Position numbers and translations under genes: made by a program
Shown here: piece after piece, positions 49,104-61,667 of the stretch
How the letters are laid out: every line of letters starts with the position of its first letter
How positions within the stretch are numbered: the stretch's first letter is position 1
Notes under the pieces: model-generated
Told to the model about the DNA's origin: nothing
The model's database searches: none
What the model saw: the letters and a program-made list of their open reading frames with translations, nothing else
Assembly: GCF_018967645.1 (NCBI RefSeq)
Contig: NZ_JAHLZF010000007.1
Span: 55,115 to 119,114, forward strand
From: Allobacillus halotolerans
Lineage (GTDB): Bacteria; Bacillota; Bacilli; Bacillales; Alkalibacillaceae
Reading direction: 5' to 3'
Length of the DNA: 64,000 bases

Positions 49104-50192
49104 ATGAAAAATGAATTCAAACCACGAACAGATTTGGCTGTAGAAGCAAAAGAAATGTTTGTTGAGAAAAATCCAGAAAAAGAACACGAGCTTGACGGAA
49201 TCATTATTCGAGAATTTCAGGAAGATGATGTGAAATTAACCCGCGTAGAAATTGACGAAGAAGGAAGTAAACGTGTAGGAAAAAGTCCAGGAGAATATAT
49301 CACGTTGGAGTCACAGAAGTTAAGAGAATTACAATCAAATTTCCTGAATCAAATCAGTACGATGATGGCTAAAGAGCTTAGTCGGTTGATTCAAAAGCAT
49401 CAAATCCCGGCTGACGCACGGTGCCTAATCGTCGGTTTAGGGAATGAATATATAACACCGGATGCACTAGGTCCAAGAACGATGAATAAGACCTATGTAA
49501 ATGCCCATCTCTTCAAGCTTCATCCAGAATCGGTCGATGAAGGCTTCCGTCCGATCGCTGCCTTTACTCCTGGTGTGATGGGAATGACCGGAATTGAAAC
49601 GAGTGATATGATTTTCGGTGTGACCAAACAATCCGAACCTGATTTTATCATTGTCGTTGATGCCCTTGCGGCAAGAAGTATTAACCGAGTGAATGCGACA
49701 ATCCAAATGTCTGATACGGGGATTCACCCAGGTTCTGGAGTGGGAAATAACCGAAAAGAAGTCAGTGAAGCAACTTTAAATGTTCCTGTTTTTTCAATAG
49801 GAATACCGACTGTCGTCGACGCGGTTACGATTACAAGCGACACGATTGATTACATGCTTAAACACTTTGGCAGGGAAATTTCTGAACAAGACCGAGCGAG
49901 TAAAGCACTAACACCTGCAGGAATGTCTTTCGGCAAACGTAAACAGTTGAAACAAGAAGATTTACCAGATGAAGATACAAGAAAGAAATTCATGGGTGTG
50001 ATCGGAGCTTTAGGAGAAGAGGAAAAACGCCAGCTGATTCAAGAGGTTCTTCATCCGATCGGACATAATTTAATGGTCACACCAAAAGAAGTCGATGAGG
50101 TGATTGAAGAATTAAGCAAAGTGATTGCCAACGGGCTTAATCAAGGACTTCATGCATCAATTAATCCAAAGAATGCTAAAGATTTTTTATAG
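49104..50192 (+). CDS. gpr: Spore germination protease GPR
   Basis: Aspartic-type endopeptidase that degrades small acid-soluble spore proteins at germination. 362 residues (368 in B. subtilis). It begins with the propeptide containing PRTDLAVEAKE, and the core shows VGLGNEYITPDALGP near 112, GVMGMTGIETSDM near 154, VVDALAARS near 183 and ISDTGIHPGSGVGNNRK-like segment near 200. Made in the forespore as a zymogen in B. subtilis. A GAATG at 49038 might be part of a sigma-G -35 box, but I cannot define the promoter. SD GGAGGG. Confidence 0.96.
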   Translation: MKNEFKPRTDLAVEAKEMFVEKNPEKEHELDGIIIREFQEDDVKLTRVEIDEEGSKRVGKSPGEYITLESQKLRELQSNFLNQISTMMAKELSRLIQKHQIPADARCLIVGLGNEYITPDALGPRTMNKTYVNAHLFKLHPESVDEGFRPIAAFTPGVMGMTGIETSDMIFGVTKQSEPDFIIVVDALAARSINRVNATIQMSDTGIHPGSGVGNNRKEVSEATLNVPVFSIGIPTVVDAVTITSDTIDYMLKHFGREISEQDRASKALTPAGMSFGKRKQLKQEDLPDEDTRKKFMGVIGALGEEEKRQLIQEVLHPIGHNLMVTPKEVDEVIEELSKVIANGLNQGLHASINPKNAKDFL

Positions 50193-50204
50193 AGTCAATA
50201 AAAT

Positions 50205-50253
50205 GAACCCTAGTTAGCGGACGTTTAAGAAGTTCGAGACTAGGGTTCTTTTT
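50205..50253 (+). terminator. Intrinsic terminator after gpr
   Basis: GAACCCTAGT (50205-50214) with ACTAGGGTTC (50239-50248), then five T. Confidence 0.88.
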
Positions 50254-50334
50254 GTTTTTCGTTGATTCATCGTTCTATCATCTGCATCTCTTGAATAGAG
50301 TTTTAGTAGAACTTTACTAGAGAGGTTGAAATGA

Positions 50335-51453
50335 ATGAAGAATCCAATATCCTTCAACTCAAAAAACTTTAAAAAGAAGATGAAAAATCCATTTGTTTTG
50401 TTCATTGTCTTGTTTATCGTCTTGTGGCTGTTAATTCCAGCATTTACAATCAGACCGATTCCAAACGGATCTGATTCTTTTATGGATGAATGGTTAGCTG
50501 ATGTGGACGCTGTTTCGTTAAGCCATTTATTAACCATTGACCAGCCGATTATGGATGGGGTTGTTTCTGCAGATGAGCAATTGTCACTGTCATCTGTTTT
50601 ATTGCCGATGCTTACGAGCTTGCCGTATCAGGATATTCGTTTGTTGTTTGGGCATGAACTACCGAATTTTTCGATTAATAATAGTACGATTGCTATTCGA
50701 GGGAGTGGAACGAACCAATTTACCACATCTGTCGAGTCAGCTCCTCCAGAAGATCTGTTCGAAGATGAAGAAATTGATGAGGACAGTAAGCCAGATCAAA
50801 CCTATACCGGTGAGTCCGTTTTCATTTATACCTCCCATAATAGAGAATCTTTTTTACCTGAACTATCAGAAGGTCGAGTTCCAGATGAAGCCTTCCATCA
50901 GACGGAGAACGTTATGAAGCTTTCCAAAAAAATGAGTGAACACTTAAAGAATCAGCAAATTGAATCGTTTGTGGATGAAACGGATATTTGGAATGAACTG
51001 AAAAAAGAAGGAATGGTTTATCACCAGTCATATGATTATGCACGAAGAGTGGTTCAACAAGCGCAAGCAAACAATGAAGATTTAAGTTTTATGATCGATA
51101 TCCATCGTGATGCGCAGCCAAGGAATATAACAACGACAGAAATTAACGGTCAAAAGGCCGCGAAGATAATGTTTGTCATCGGTGGCGAACATGAGAATTA
51201 TGAGAAAAACTTAGCATTCGCAGCAGAGCTTCACGAACGGATTGAAGAAAAATATCCAACGTTAAGTCGGGGTGTGGAAGTGAAAAGAGGATCTGGGGTT
51301 AACGGAGTCTATAACCAAGATTTAGCCGAGCACTCAATTGTTCTTGAGGTTGGTGGTTATGAAAATACATTTGAAGAACTTTATTTGACCATTAAGTACT
51401 TCAGTGAAATTTTAGCGGATTATTATTACAATAAAACGGCGGAAGAGGTGTAA
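50335..51453 (+). CDS. spoIIP: Stage II sporulation protein P
   Basis: Membrane-anchored amidase/endopeptidase of the SpoIID-SpoIIM-SpoIIP complex that thins septal peptidoglycan for engulfment. 372 residues. One transmembrane helix (VLFIVLFIVLWLLIPAF, about 21-37) and a C-terminal amidase_3-type domain with zinc ligands likely in YTSHNRESF (near 162), MIDIHRDA (near 252) and the catalytic Glu in HSIVLEVGGYENT (near 330). ATG at 50335, SD GAGAGG; a nearby ATG at 50331 is out of frame. yqxA follows two bases later, as in B. subtilis. Confidence 0.95.
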   Translation: MKNPISFNSKNFKKKMKNPFVLFIVLFIVLWLLIPAFTIRPIPNGSDSFMDEWLADVDAVSLSHLLTIDQPIMDGVVSADEQLSLSSVLLPMLTSLPYQDIRLLFGHELPNFSINNSTIAIRGSGTNQFTTSVESAPPEDLFEDEEIDEDSKPDQTYTGESVFIYTSHNRESFLPELSEGRVPDEAFHQTENVMKLSKKMSEHLKNQQIESFVDETDIWNELKKEGMVYHQSYDYARRVVQQAQANNEDLSFMIDIHRDAQPRNITTTEINGQKAAKIMFVIGGEHENYEKNLAFAAELHERIEEKYPTLSRGVEVKRGSGVNGVYNQDLAEHSIVLEVGGYENTFEELYLTIKYFSEILADYYYNKTAEEV

Positions 51454-51455
51454 TC

Positions 51456-51746
51456 ATGTTAAGGCTTTTAGGTATTCTCATTGTATTGTTCTTTATTTTC
51501 CAAGTAGGTGTGTCTTTTGGGAAGCATGCGGAACCAAACGCATCAAAAGTTATAGCAAATGAAACAGAGTTGGAAGAGAAAGAGCAGGATATTGAATCAT
51601 TTGAAGTAAAACATACGAAGCAATTAAATGAGAAGCCTAAAGGAAGCGAGCTATTCATGATTGCTAGCTTTTTGGAAACAGGACTAAAAAGCTTGTTCTC
51701 ATTCCTGTTCGAATTCCTTCATCGATTTTCTTTGCTATTCTGGTAA
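51456..51746 (+). CDS. yqxA: YqxA family protein (DUF3679)
   Basis: 96-residue protein, a little shorter than B. subtilis YqxA (112). An N-terminal hydrophobic helix (LGILIVLFFIFQVGVSFG, about 4-21), a polar middle and a hydrophobic C-terminal helix (about 77-96). No catalytic motif. Its constant place behind spoIIP suggests a sporulation link, but none has been shown that I know of. SD AGAGGTG. Confidence 0.85.
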   Translation: MLRLLGILIVLFFIFQVGVSFGKHAEPNASKVIANETELEEKEQDIESFEVKHTKQLNEKPKGSELFMIASFLETGLKSLFSFLFEFLHRFSLLFW

Positions 51747-51756
51747 CGAAAATCAA

Positions 51757-51785
51757 TTGAATGTTGTCGATTGTATTGCTATAAT
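51757..51785 (+). promoter_or_regulatory. Promoter of lepA
   Basis: TTGAAT (51757-51762), 17-bp spacer, TATAAT (51780-51785) with extended -10 TG at 51777-51778. Confidence 0.85.
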
Positions 51786-51825
51786 CAAGCTAGCGTATTT
51801 TCGCGAATTACAGGAGTGATGCAGT

Positions 51826-53640
51826 TTGACAGAGAGAAAGAAAAGAAACGTACGAAATTTTTCAATTATTGCCCATATCGATCACGGTAAATCTACTCTA
51901 GCCGATCGCATATTAGAAAGAACGAATGCGTTGACCCAAAGAGAAATGAAAGAACAATTTCTTGATGCCATGGATTTGGAGAGAGAACGTGGAATAACCA
52001 TCAAATTGAATGCCGTACAATTAGGATATACGGATCAAGATGGTGAAGATTATTTATTTCATTTGATCGATACGCCTGGACACGTCGACTTTACATATGA
52101 AGTATCACGTAGTCTGGCAGCTTGTGAAGGGGCGATCCTAGTCGTTGACGCAGCGCAAGGTATTGAAGCCCAAACACTTGCAAACGTTTATTTAGCTTTG
52201 GATAACGATTTGGAAATCATTCCAGTTATTAATAAAGTTGACTTACCAAGTGCAGACCCAGAACGTGTGAAACAAGAGATAGAAGATGTCATCGGGATAC
52301 CCGCGGATGATGCTATCTTGGCTTCTGCAAAAGCAGGAAAAGGTATAGATGAAATTTTAGAACGTATTGTGACAGATATACCTGCTCCGGCTGGAGATGA
52401 AGAAGAGCCAACAAAAGCTTTGATTTTTGATTCTTTGTATGATTCTTACCGCGGTGTCATTGCTTATATTTGTATAAAAGAAGGCAGCCTAAAAAAAGGC
52501 GATAAAATCCAAATGATGCAGACTGGGAAAACTTTTGAAATAAACGGACTAGGTGTTTTCACGCCAAGCCCTATTGAAAAAGACGAGCTTACTGTCGGAG
52601 ACGTTGGTTTCTTGACGGCATCGATTAAAAATGTAGGGGATTCCCGAGTTGGGGATACGATTACATTAGCGAACAACCCAGCAGCTGAGCCATTACCAGG
52701 TTACAAGAAAATGAACCCAATGGTTTTCTGTGGTTTGTATCCAGTTGATGCAGACAAATATAATGATTTACGTGAAGCCCTGGAACGATTGGAGCTCAAC
52801 GATTCTTCTTTACAATACGAAGCGGAAACTTCTCAAGCGCTCGGTTTTGGGTTCCGTTGTGGGTTCCTTGGACTTCTACACATGGAAATTATCCAAGAAA
52901 GAATTGAACGAGAATTTAACATTGACTTAATCACAACAGCACCAAGCGTTATTTACGAAGTTCAACTAAATGATGGAGAATTTATTCATGTCGATAACCC
53001 ATCTATGCTCCCTGATCCCCAGGAAGTTTCAGAAATTAAAGAGCCATATGTTGAAGCGACTATTATGGTGCCGAATGACTTTGTCGGTGCGGTGATGGAA
53101 ATTTGTCAGAAGAAACGTGGTCAATTCAAGGACATGCAATATTTAGATGAAAACCGTGTAAATATTACGTATGAAATTCCTTTATCCGAAATCGTTTACG
53201 ACTTCTTTGACCAATTGAAGTCACAGACGAAGGGATACGCTTCGTTCGATTATGATTTCAAAGGCTACCAAGTTTCGAATCTGGTTAAAATGGATATTCT
53301 TCTGAACGGTGAATCCGTCGATGCATTGTCTTTCATTGTCCATAGGGATTTTGCATTTCATCGAGGAAAGCATATCGCCGAAAAGTTAAAAAAGATTATC
53401 CCAAGGCAACAATTTGAAGTGCCGGTTCAAGCGGCAATCGGTAATAAAATTATTGCTCGGACGACAATCAAAGCCATGCGTAAAAACGTTTTATCCAAAT
53501 GTTACGGTGGAGACATTTCGAGAAAGAGAAAACTATTGGAGAAACAAAAAGAAGGTAAGAAACGAATGAAAATGGTTGGAAAAGTCGAAATCCCACAAGA
53601 GGCATTTATGTCCGTACTTGAAATGGGTGACGACGACTAG
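51826..53640 (+). CDS. lepA: Elongation factor 4 (LepA)
   Basis: Translational GTPase proposed to act in 30S biogenesis and in back-translocation of stalled ribosomes. 604 residues (612 in B. subtilis). G1 [15 protein letters not shown] near 16, switch [13 protein letters not shown] near 52, G3 DTPGHVDF near 80, G4 NKVDLPSA near 135, then EF-G-like domains and the LepA-specific C-terminal domain ([20 protein letters not shown] near 546, with [19 protein letters not shown]). Start TTG with SD AGGAGTG eight bases upstream. Confidence 0.97.
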   Translation: MTERKKRNVRNFSIIAHIDHGKSTLADRILERTNALTQREMKEQFLDAMDLERERGITIKLNAVQLGYTDQDGEDYLFHLIDTPGHVDFTYEVSRSLAACEGAILVVDAAQGIEAQTLANVYLALDNDLEIIPVINKVDLPSADPERVKQEIEDVIGIPADDAILASAKAGKGIDEILERIVTDIPAPAGDEEEPTKALIFDSLYDSYRGVIAYICIKEGSLKKGDKIQMMQTGKTFEINGLGVFTPSPIEKDELTVGDVGFLTASIKNVGDSRVGDTITLANNPAAEPLPGYKKMNPMVFCGLYPVDADKYNDLREALERLELNDSSLQYEAETSQALGFGFRCGFLGLLHMEIIQERIEREFNIDLITTAPSVIYEVQLNDGEFIHVDNPSMLPDPQEVSEIKEPYVEATIMVPNDFVGAVMEICQKKRGQFKDMQYLDENRVNITYEIPLSEIVYDFFDQLKSQTKGYASFDYDFKGYQVSNLVKMDILLNGESVDALSFIVHRDFAFHRGKHIAEKLKKIIPRQQFEVPVQAAIGNKIIARTTIKAMRKNVLSKCYGGDISRKRKLLEKQKEGKKRMKMVGKVEIPQEAFMSVLEMGDDD

Positions 53641-53666
53641 GGCAGGCCAATTCGGTCGCCCTTTTC
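53640..53666 (+). terminator. Possible terminator after lepA
   Basis: GGGC-A-GGCC / GGTC-GCCC hairpin (53640-53661) with a bulge and one G-U pair, followed by TTTTCTTT. Confidence 0.6.
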
Positions 53667-53706
53667 TTTGTTTTTAACACACTGTCTCGAAGAAAGAAGG
53701 TTACCG

Positions 53707-54867
53707 ATGACAAACGCAGCTTATATTCATATTCCTTTTTGCCATGAAATTTGCCATTACTGCGATTTTGCAAAAATGTATTACAATCAATCATTGGCAG
53801 ATGACTATTTGAAGGCTTTAGACAAGGAAATGGAGCTATATATTGGAAAGCAACCAAAAACGGTACGCACCATTTATATCGGTGGAGGAACACCGACAAG
53901 CTTGAATCCAGAACAATTGACAAAATTAATGACGTCCATCTCGACATATTTTAACGTCGATGAAGTTGAAGAGTTTACGATTGAGGCGAACCCGGGTGAG
54001 TTTACAGAAGATCATGTAAAAGTTATGAAAGAATTCGGTGTCAACCGAGTCTCGCTTGGTGTCCAGGTATTGGATGATGCTTATCTGAAACAGTTGAACA
54101 GGCTTCACACTGTCGAAGATGTCAACAAAGCTGTCCACTCATTGGAGCGTCATGACCTGACAAATATTAGTATGGACTTTATTTACGCGCTACCAGATCA
54201 ATCGTTAGAGCATTTCAAACAAACATTAAATCAAGCGATAGCGTATGATTTGCCCCATTATTCATCTTATGCACTACAAATCGAGCCGCGAACTGTATTT
54301 CACATGCGTCACCAACAAGGTAAGTTGAATAAACCGCCAGAGGAAACAGAAGCGGATATGCTGATCGCCTTGATGGATATGATGGAAAGCAACGGGTTAA
54401 ATCATTATGAAATTAGTAACTATGCGAAAAAGGGATTTGAGAGTCAACATAATTTGACCTATTGGAGTAACGCACCCTACTATGCATTTGGATCAGGCGC
54501 ACATGGGTATTTAAACGATGAGCGATATGTGAATTACCGGCCGGTGAATCATTATATTCAAGCGATCAATGATCGGAAAAAGCCGATATTACATATCGAT
54601 GAAATCACGAAGAAAGAAAAAATTGAAGAAGAAATGTTTCTTGGCCTGCGAAGAAGAAGTGGCGTATCTGATTCTTTGTTTCAGCAAAAGTATGGCGTTT
54701 CTTTATTTGATGTTTACGGAAAAGAGATTAAACGATTAAGTCAAAAAGAATGGGTTGAGTACGACAAAGATACCATTCGTATGACACGGCAAGGGTTAAT
54801 GTTCGGTAACGAAGTATTCTCATCATTTCTATTGGATGAAAATCAATACACTCTTATTGACAGTTAA
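53707..54867 (+). CDS. hemW: Radical SAM protein HemW
   Basis: HemN-like radical SAM protein; HemW proteins bind haem and serve as haem chaperones rather than coproporphyrinogen dehydrogenases. 386 residues. The 4Fe-4S site is CHEICHYC at residues 11-18 (CxxxCxxC); the SAM GGGTPTS motif is near 61, and a HemN C-terminal domain follows. The longer frame from 53668 is rejected in favour of ATG 53707 with SD GAAGG. Same position between lepA and hrcA as in B. subtilis. Confidence 0.94.
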   Translation: MTNAAYIHIPFCHEICHYCDFAKMYYNQSLADDYLKALDKEMELYIGKQPKTVRTIYIGGGTPTSLNPEQLTKLMTSISTYFNVDEVEEFTIEANPGEFTEDHVKVMKEFGVNRVSLGVQVLDDAYLKQLNRLHTVEDVNKAVHSLERHDLTNISMDFIYALPDQSLEHFKQTLNQAIAYDLPHYSSYALQIEPRTVFHMRHQQGKLNKPPEETEADMLIALMDMMESNGLNHYEISNYAKKGFESQHNLTYWSNAPYYAFGSGAHGYLNDERYVNYRPVNHYIQAINDRKKPILHIDEITKKEKIEEEMFLGLRRRSGVSDSLFQQKYGVSLFDVYGKEIKRLSQKEWVEYDKDTIRMTRQGLMFGNEVFSSFLLDENQYTLIDS

Positions 54868-54885
54868 AATGGTTTTTGATAATTT
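54857..54885 (+). promoter_or_regulatory. Sigma-A promoter of the hrcA-grpE-dnaK operon
   Basis: TTGACA (54857-54862), 17-bp spacer, TAATTT (54880-54885). The -35 box lies within the last codons of hemW. Confidence 0.8.
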
Positions 54886-54895
54886 AATAATAGCA

Positions 54896-54922
54896 TTAGC
54901 ACTCGAACAAAAAGAGTGCTAA
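54896..54922. promoter_or_regulatory. CIRCE operator (HrcA binding site)
   Basis: TTAGCACTC (54896-54904), nine-base spacer, GAGTGCTAA (54914-54922): a perfect CIRCE element just downstream of the hrcA promoter. HrcA binding here represses the operon until heat stress draws off GroEL. Confidence 0.99.
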
Positions 54923-54936
54923 CAGAGGTGAGTTAA

Positions 54937-55968
54937 ATGCTTACAGATCGCCAATTGTTAATATTGAAAGTCATTGTGGATGAGTTTGTTGATACTGCAC
55001 AACCAATCGGCTCTCGAAACATCGCCAAAAAAGATCAAGTCGGGTTTAGCCCAGCTACAATCCGGAATGAAATGGCTGATTTAGAGGAGTTGGGTTTCTT
55101 GCAAAAAACTCATTCATCTTCGGGGAGGATGCCGTCTGAAAAAGGATATCGTTTCTATGTCGATCATCTGATGGACCCATTAAAATTGACAAAAGACGAA
55201 ATCATGCGCATCAACAAATATTTTAGTCATAAGATGATCGAATTGGAACGTGTTATGGAGAATTCTGCTAACATTTTATCCGAATTGACGCAGTACATGA
55301 CATTGGTTCTTGGTCCTGAAATTTTCGAAACAAAATTAAAACAAGTACAAATTGTTCCGTTAACGCAGCATTCAGCGATTGCAATTCTTGTGACAGATAC
55401 GGGTCATGTTGAGCACCGATCTTTTGTTATCCCTCAAGGATTAGATCGATCAGACCTTGAGAAGACGGTCAATATCTTAAATGAGAAGCTTGTGGGCATA
55501 CCACTCGTCTATTTGGACCGGATGATCAAGAAAGAAGTGAGAGGTTTAATTGAGAAGTATACGTCCGACTTTTCAAAAGCTTACCAACTGCTAGAAGAAG
55601 CTTTATTGATCGACTTGCCGACCAACTTATATGTAAGTGGAAAAGGGAACATGTTAAACCAACCAGAATTCAATGATATTGAAAAGATTAAAATTCTATT
55701 CAGTATGATGGAAAGCGAAGAACAAATTGCACCGATTTTAAAATCGAAAGAAGAAGGAACCCATATTTTTATCGGACGAGAGAATAAAATCGAGGCATTA
55801 AATGATTTATCATTAATTACATCTACCTATACAATTGGCGAAGACCAAGTAGGTACGATTGCTTTACTCGGGCCAACACGGATGGATTATGCGAAAGCTG
55901 TTGCCATGCTTCAATTATGGAGTAAGCAAATGAGCCAATCGTTAAAGTCCTGGTATGATAAAAATTAA
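54937..55968 (+). CDS. hrcA: Heat-inducible transcription repressor HrcA
   Basis: Repressor of class I heat-shock genes that binds CIRCE. 343 residues, identical to B. subtilis. N-terminal winged helix (DRQLLILKVIVDEFVDTAQPIG and FSPATIRNEMADLEELGFLQ, residues 3-60), a GAF-like middle domain and a C-terminal part with TYTIGEDQVGTIALLGPTRM near 301. It is autoregulated through the operator 14 bases upstream of its start. SD AGAGGTGAG. Confidence 0.97.
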   Translation: MLTDRQLLILKVIVDEFVDTAQPIGSRNIAKKDQVGFSPATIRNEMADLEELGFLQKTHSSSGRMPSEKGYRFYVDHLMDPLKLTKDEIMRINKYFSHKMIELERVMENSANILSELTQYMTLVLGPEIFETKLKQVQIVPLTQHSAIAILVTDTGHVEHRSFVIPQGLDRSDLEKTVNILNEKLVGIPLVYLDRMIKKEVRGLIEKYTSDFSKAYQLLEEALLIDLPTNLYVSGKGNMLNQPEFNDIEKIKILFSMMESEEQIAPILKSKEEGTHIFIGRENKIEALNDLSLITSTYTIGEDQVGTIALLGPTRMDYAKAVAMLQLWSKQMSQSLKSWYDKN

Positions 55969-56065
55969 TCATTTGATGTCAATCCCTACTAGTTGATTTT
56001 TAATCGATAGATGATATATTTAACAATTGGAAATCTAGGAAGCGTTACATGAGGAGGTGACTGGA

Positions 56066-58535
<2,470 letters not shown>

Positions 58536-58554
58536 GCTTCATGTGTAAAAGGTT

Positions 58555-58597
58555 TAAAAAAAGTCAAAGTCAACTTACTGGCTTTGGCTTTTTTTAA
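58555..58597 (+). terminator. Intrinsic terminator after dnaK
   Basis: AAAAAAAGTCAAAGTC (58555-58570) pairs with GGCTTTGGCTTTTTTT (58580-58595) with two G-U pairs, ending in a T run. Confidence 0.85.
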
Positions 58598-58720
58598 GGT
58601 GATTTTCTCTATGCCGATCATTTAATATGTATAGTTGGATTCTGTCTTTAAGAAAAAACATAATTAATCATTCGTAAGCAAATTATCGATACATGATCAA
58701 TCAGTAAATCCGACTCTACG

Positions 58721-58750
58721 TTGCAGAAAGAAATCATCTAATGTTATGAT
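58721..58750 (+). promoter_or_regulatory. Candidate promoter of dnaJ
   Basis: TTGCAG (58721-58726), 18-bp spacer, TATGAT (58745-58750). No CIRCE lies nearby, so dnaJ may be only partly heat-regulated through read-through. Confidence 0.6.
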
Positions 58751-58785
58751 AAATTTTATGTTATATGATGCAGGAGAGTGGTCTC

Positions 58786-59919
58786 ATGAGTAAAAGAGAT
58801 TATTATGAGGTCCTAGGGGTTTCTAAAGATGCCTCTAAGGATGAAATTAAAAAAGCCTATCGAAAAATGGCGCGCAAGTACCATCCCGATGTGAATAAAG
58901 AAGAGGATGCGGCTGATAAATTTAAAGAGGCAAAAGAAGCTTATGAAATTTTAGGCAATGAGCAAAAGAGAGCTCAGTATGATCAATTCGGCCATGCAGG
59001 AACACAAGGCGGCCAAGGCGGCTTTGGTGCCGGTGGTTTCGGAGCAGAAGGGTTTGGTGGCTTCGAAGATATATTTGACATGTTCTTTGGCGGAGGCGGA
59101 CGTACAAGAGATCCAAATGCGCCACAAAAAGGTCAAGATCTTCAATATACGATGGAACTCGATTTTGAAGAAGCCGTTTTTGGAAAAGAAACGACAATTC
59201 ATATCCCGAAAGAAGAAACATGTGATACGTGCGAAGGCTCAGGCGCCAAACCAGGCACGAGTGTAAACACTTGTTCACACTGTCAAGGGACAGGACAGTT
59301 GAATGAAACGCAGAATACGCCTTTTGGTCGCGTCGTCAATCGTCGTGTCTGTCATTATTGTAGTGGAACCGGAAAACAAGTCGAACAGAAATGCTCCACT
59401 TGCGGTGGTAAAGGAACCGTCCGTAAACGAAAGAAAATTGACATTAATATTCCAGCGGGGATCGATGATGGTCAACAAATTCGTGTAAGCGGCGAAGGGA
59501 ACCCTGGTGAAAACGGGGGACCTCCAGGAGATTTGTTTGTTGTGATCCGGGTAAAAAGTCATGAATTTTTTGAGCGTGACGGTGATGATATTCTGTGTGA
59601 GATGCCAATCACCTATGCACAAGCGGCACTCGGTGATGAAGTCGAAGTTCCGACAGTGCATGGCAAAGTCAAGTTTAAAATACCAGGTGGAACACAAACA
59701 GGCACCCATTTCCGCTTAAAAGGAAAAGGTGTACCGAATGTTCATGGTTATGGACAGGGAGATCAGCATATCCTTGTTAAAGTAATGGTTCCAAAAGAAC
59801 TGAATGAACGACAAAAAGAACTGCTTAGAGAACTTCATGAAATGGAAAGTGATGAAACCCTAGATGAGCATCACGACAACTTGTTTCAGCGAATGAAACG
59901 AGCATTTAAAGGTGATTAA
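58786..59919 (+). CDS. dnaJ: Co-chaperone DnaJ (Hsp40)
   Basis: Stimulates DnaK ATPase and delivers substrates. 377 residues (375 in B. subtilis). J domain with the HPD motif ([10 protein letters not shown] near 31), a Gly/Phe-rich linker (about 72-110), four zinc-binding CxxCxGxG repeats ([32 protein letters not shown], about 146-210) and the C-terminal substrate domain. ATG at 58786 with SD AGGAGAG. First gene of dnaJ-prmA-rsmE-mtaB. Confidence 0.97.
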   Translation: MSKRDYYEVLGVSKDASKDEIKKAYRKMARKYHPDVNKEEDAADKFKEAKEAYEILGNEQKRAQYDQFGHAGTQGGQGGFGAGGFGAEGFGGFEDIFDMFFGGGGRTRDPNAPQKGQDLQYTMELDFEEAVFGKETTIHIPKEETCDTCEGSGAKPGTSVNTCSHCQGTGQLNETQNTPFGRVVNRRVCHYCSGTGKQVEQKCSTCGGKGTVRKRKKIDINIPAGIDDGQQIRVSGEGNPGENGGPPGDLFVVIRVKSHEFFERDGDDILCEMPITYAQAALGDEVEVPTVHGKVKFKIPGGTQTGTHFRLKGKGVPNVHGYGQGDQHILVKVMVPKELNERQKELLRELHEMESDETLDEHHDNLFQRMKRAFKGD

Positions 59920-59952
59920 TAAAGACGTAAAAGAAAGTTGGTCGATTCACTG

Positions 59953-60912
59953 ATGACGTGGTCTGAAATTAAAGTTCATACAACAAACGAGGCAATTGAA
60001 GCTGTTTCTCATATATTTCAAGAAGCTGGAGCGAGTGGCGTAGTCATTGTTGATCCACATGACTTATATAAGGATCATGTTACATTATACGGAACAATTT
60101 ATGAGCTCGACGCATCCAACTATCCAACAGATGGAGTCTATGTAAAATCTTATTTACCTACAGACGATTCTCTGACTGAGAAAGTGTCTTTCATCAAACA
60201 GGCCATCAGTGATTTGCCAAGATTTGATATTCCGATTGGGCGCAATGAAGTGACCCTGTCAGAGGTTCACGAAGAAGATTGGTCAACAGCGTGGAAAAAA
60301 TATTATAAGCCCGTCAAAGTATCCGAACGAATTACCATAAAACCGACATGGGAGGAATATCAACCTTCCTCAGACGAATTGATTATTGAGTTGGATCCCG
60401 GAATGGCTTTTGGTACAGGTACCCATCCTACAACGATCTTAAGCTTGCAAGCATTGGAGCGTTACTTGAATTCGAAAGATCTCGTACTAGATGTGGGGTC
60501 GGGTTCAGGTATTCTTAGTATTGCTGCGGCAAAATTAGGAGCATCTCATGTCTATGCATACGATCTGGATGAAGTAGCGGTTACTAGCACACAAAATAAC
60601 TCGACGTTGAATGAAACAGATGAGAGGATTACCGTCCAGAAGAATGATTTATTAAAAGACGTGGAACAAGAGCCGGATGTAATCGTCTCCAATATTTTAG
60701 CTGAGATCATCATTCAATTGACCGAAGATGCTTTTCACTTGCTAAAACCGAATGGATTACTTATTACTTCTGGTATTATCCAAAGAAAAAAACAAGAGGT
60801 TTTAGAAGATTTGACGAATAAAGGATTTCAAATCGTTGAAACGAAAGATTTAGAGGACTGGGTCTCCATTGTGGCGCAAAAGCCAGATGGTGCGAAAAAG
60901 GATCGGGAATAA
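59953..60912 (+). CDS. prmA: Ribosomal protein L11 methyltransferase
   Basis: Methylates L11. 319 residues. The N-terminal L11-recognition domain (TWSEIKVHTTNEAIEAVSH, from residue 2) and catalytic domain with DPGMAFGTGTHPTT near 149, SAM motif LDVGSGSGILSIAAAKLGA near 181 and VSNILAEIII near 245. ATG at 59953 matches the B. subtilis start, although its SD is weak (AAAGTTGG); an in-frame TTG at 59938 is the alternative. Confidence 0.94.
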   Translation: MTWSEIKVHTTNEAIEAVSHIFQEAGASGVVIVDPHDLYKDHVTLYGTIYELDASNYPTDGVYVKSYLPTDDSLTEKVSFIKQAISDLPRFDIPIGRNEVTLSEVHEEDWSTAWKKYYKPVKVSERITIKPTWEEYQPSSDELIIELDPGMAFGTGTHPTTILSLQALERYLNSKDLVLDVGSGSGILSIAAAKLGASHVYAYDLDEVAVTSTQNNSTLNETDERITVQKNDLLKDVEQEPDVIVSNILAEIIIQLTEDAFHLLKPNGLLITSGIIQRKKQEVLEDLTNKGFQIVETKDLEDWVSIVAQKPDGAKKDRE

Positions 60913-60913
60913 T

Positions 60914-61663
60914 ATGCAAAGATACTTTGTGTCAGTAAATGACGTACAAATGAATACGGTTACCATCCAAGGTGATGACCGTCATCATATGGCGAATGTC
61001 ATGCGTTTTCAACCTGGAGATCAAGTGGTTATTTGCCAACCTGACGAAACGAGCCATATAGGTGTTATCGACCAAATTCATCCAGAAGAAATTAAAATTA
61101 CTTTGCTGGAAGAGTTAGATGAACAGAAGGAGTTACCAATAACGGTCACTGTAGCACAAGGTATGCCGAAAGGTGATAAACTTGAACTAATCGCACAAAA
61201 AGGGACAGAACTCGGCATGCATTCGCTTCTACCTGTTCAAATGGATCGATCGATTGTTAAATGGGATGGAAAAAAAGAAGCGAAAAAGCGAGCTCGTTTA
61301 GAAAAAATTGTAAAAGAAGCTAGTGAGCAATCGCATCGAACAATCATCCCTCACATACTACCGATGACATCATTAAAAGAGTTGGATCTTCATCAGTATG
61401 ATTATTGTTTGGTAGCTAATGAAATAGAAGCCAAGCAAACAGATCATTCTTCGACTTTTCGAGAAGTTCTTGGTAAGATAAATAAAAATGATCAAATACT
61501 TATAGTCATTGGTCCAGAAGGTGGGTTCTCTGAGAAGGAACTAGCTTTCTTGGATCATGAGCACGTGTATTCGATACGACTTGGAAAACGTATATTACGG
61601 ACGGAGACAGCACCACTTTATGTACTTGCTGCTTTGTCTTTTTATTTTGAAGAATGGAGTTGA
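60914..61663 (+). CDS. rsmE: 16S rRNA (uracil(1498)-N(3))-methyltransferase
   Basis: SPOUT-class enzyme methylating U1498 of 16S rRNA. 249 residues. N-terminal PUA-like domain (MQRYFVSVND; DRHHMANVMRFQPGDQVVI near 23) and the SPOUT knot with LIVIGPEGGFSEKELAFL near 197 and IRLGKRILRTETA near 222. The ATG lies one base after the prmA stop; SD AAAAAGGAT inside prmA. Longer frame from 60869 rejected. Confidence 0.95.
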   Translation: MQRYFVSVNDVQMNTVTIQGDDRHHMANVMRFQPGDQVVICQPDETSHIGVIDQIHPEEIKITLLEELDEQKELPITVTVAQGMPKGDKLELIAQKGTELGMHSLLPVQMDRSIVKWDGKKEAKKRARLEKIVKEASEQSHRTIIPHILPMTSLKELDLHQYDYCLVANEIEAKQTDHSSTFREVLGKINKNDQILIVIGPEGGFSEKELAFLDHEHVYSIRLGKRILRTETAPLYVLAALSFYFEEWS

Positions 61664-61667
61664 TCGT

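Noticed and set aside
58922..59278. Alternative frames of 83-118 codons on both strands within dnaJ.
   Set aside because: They mirror the Gly/Phe-rich and zinc-repeat segments of DnaJ; codon pattern and SD support only the dnaJ frame.
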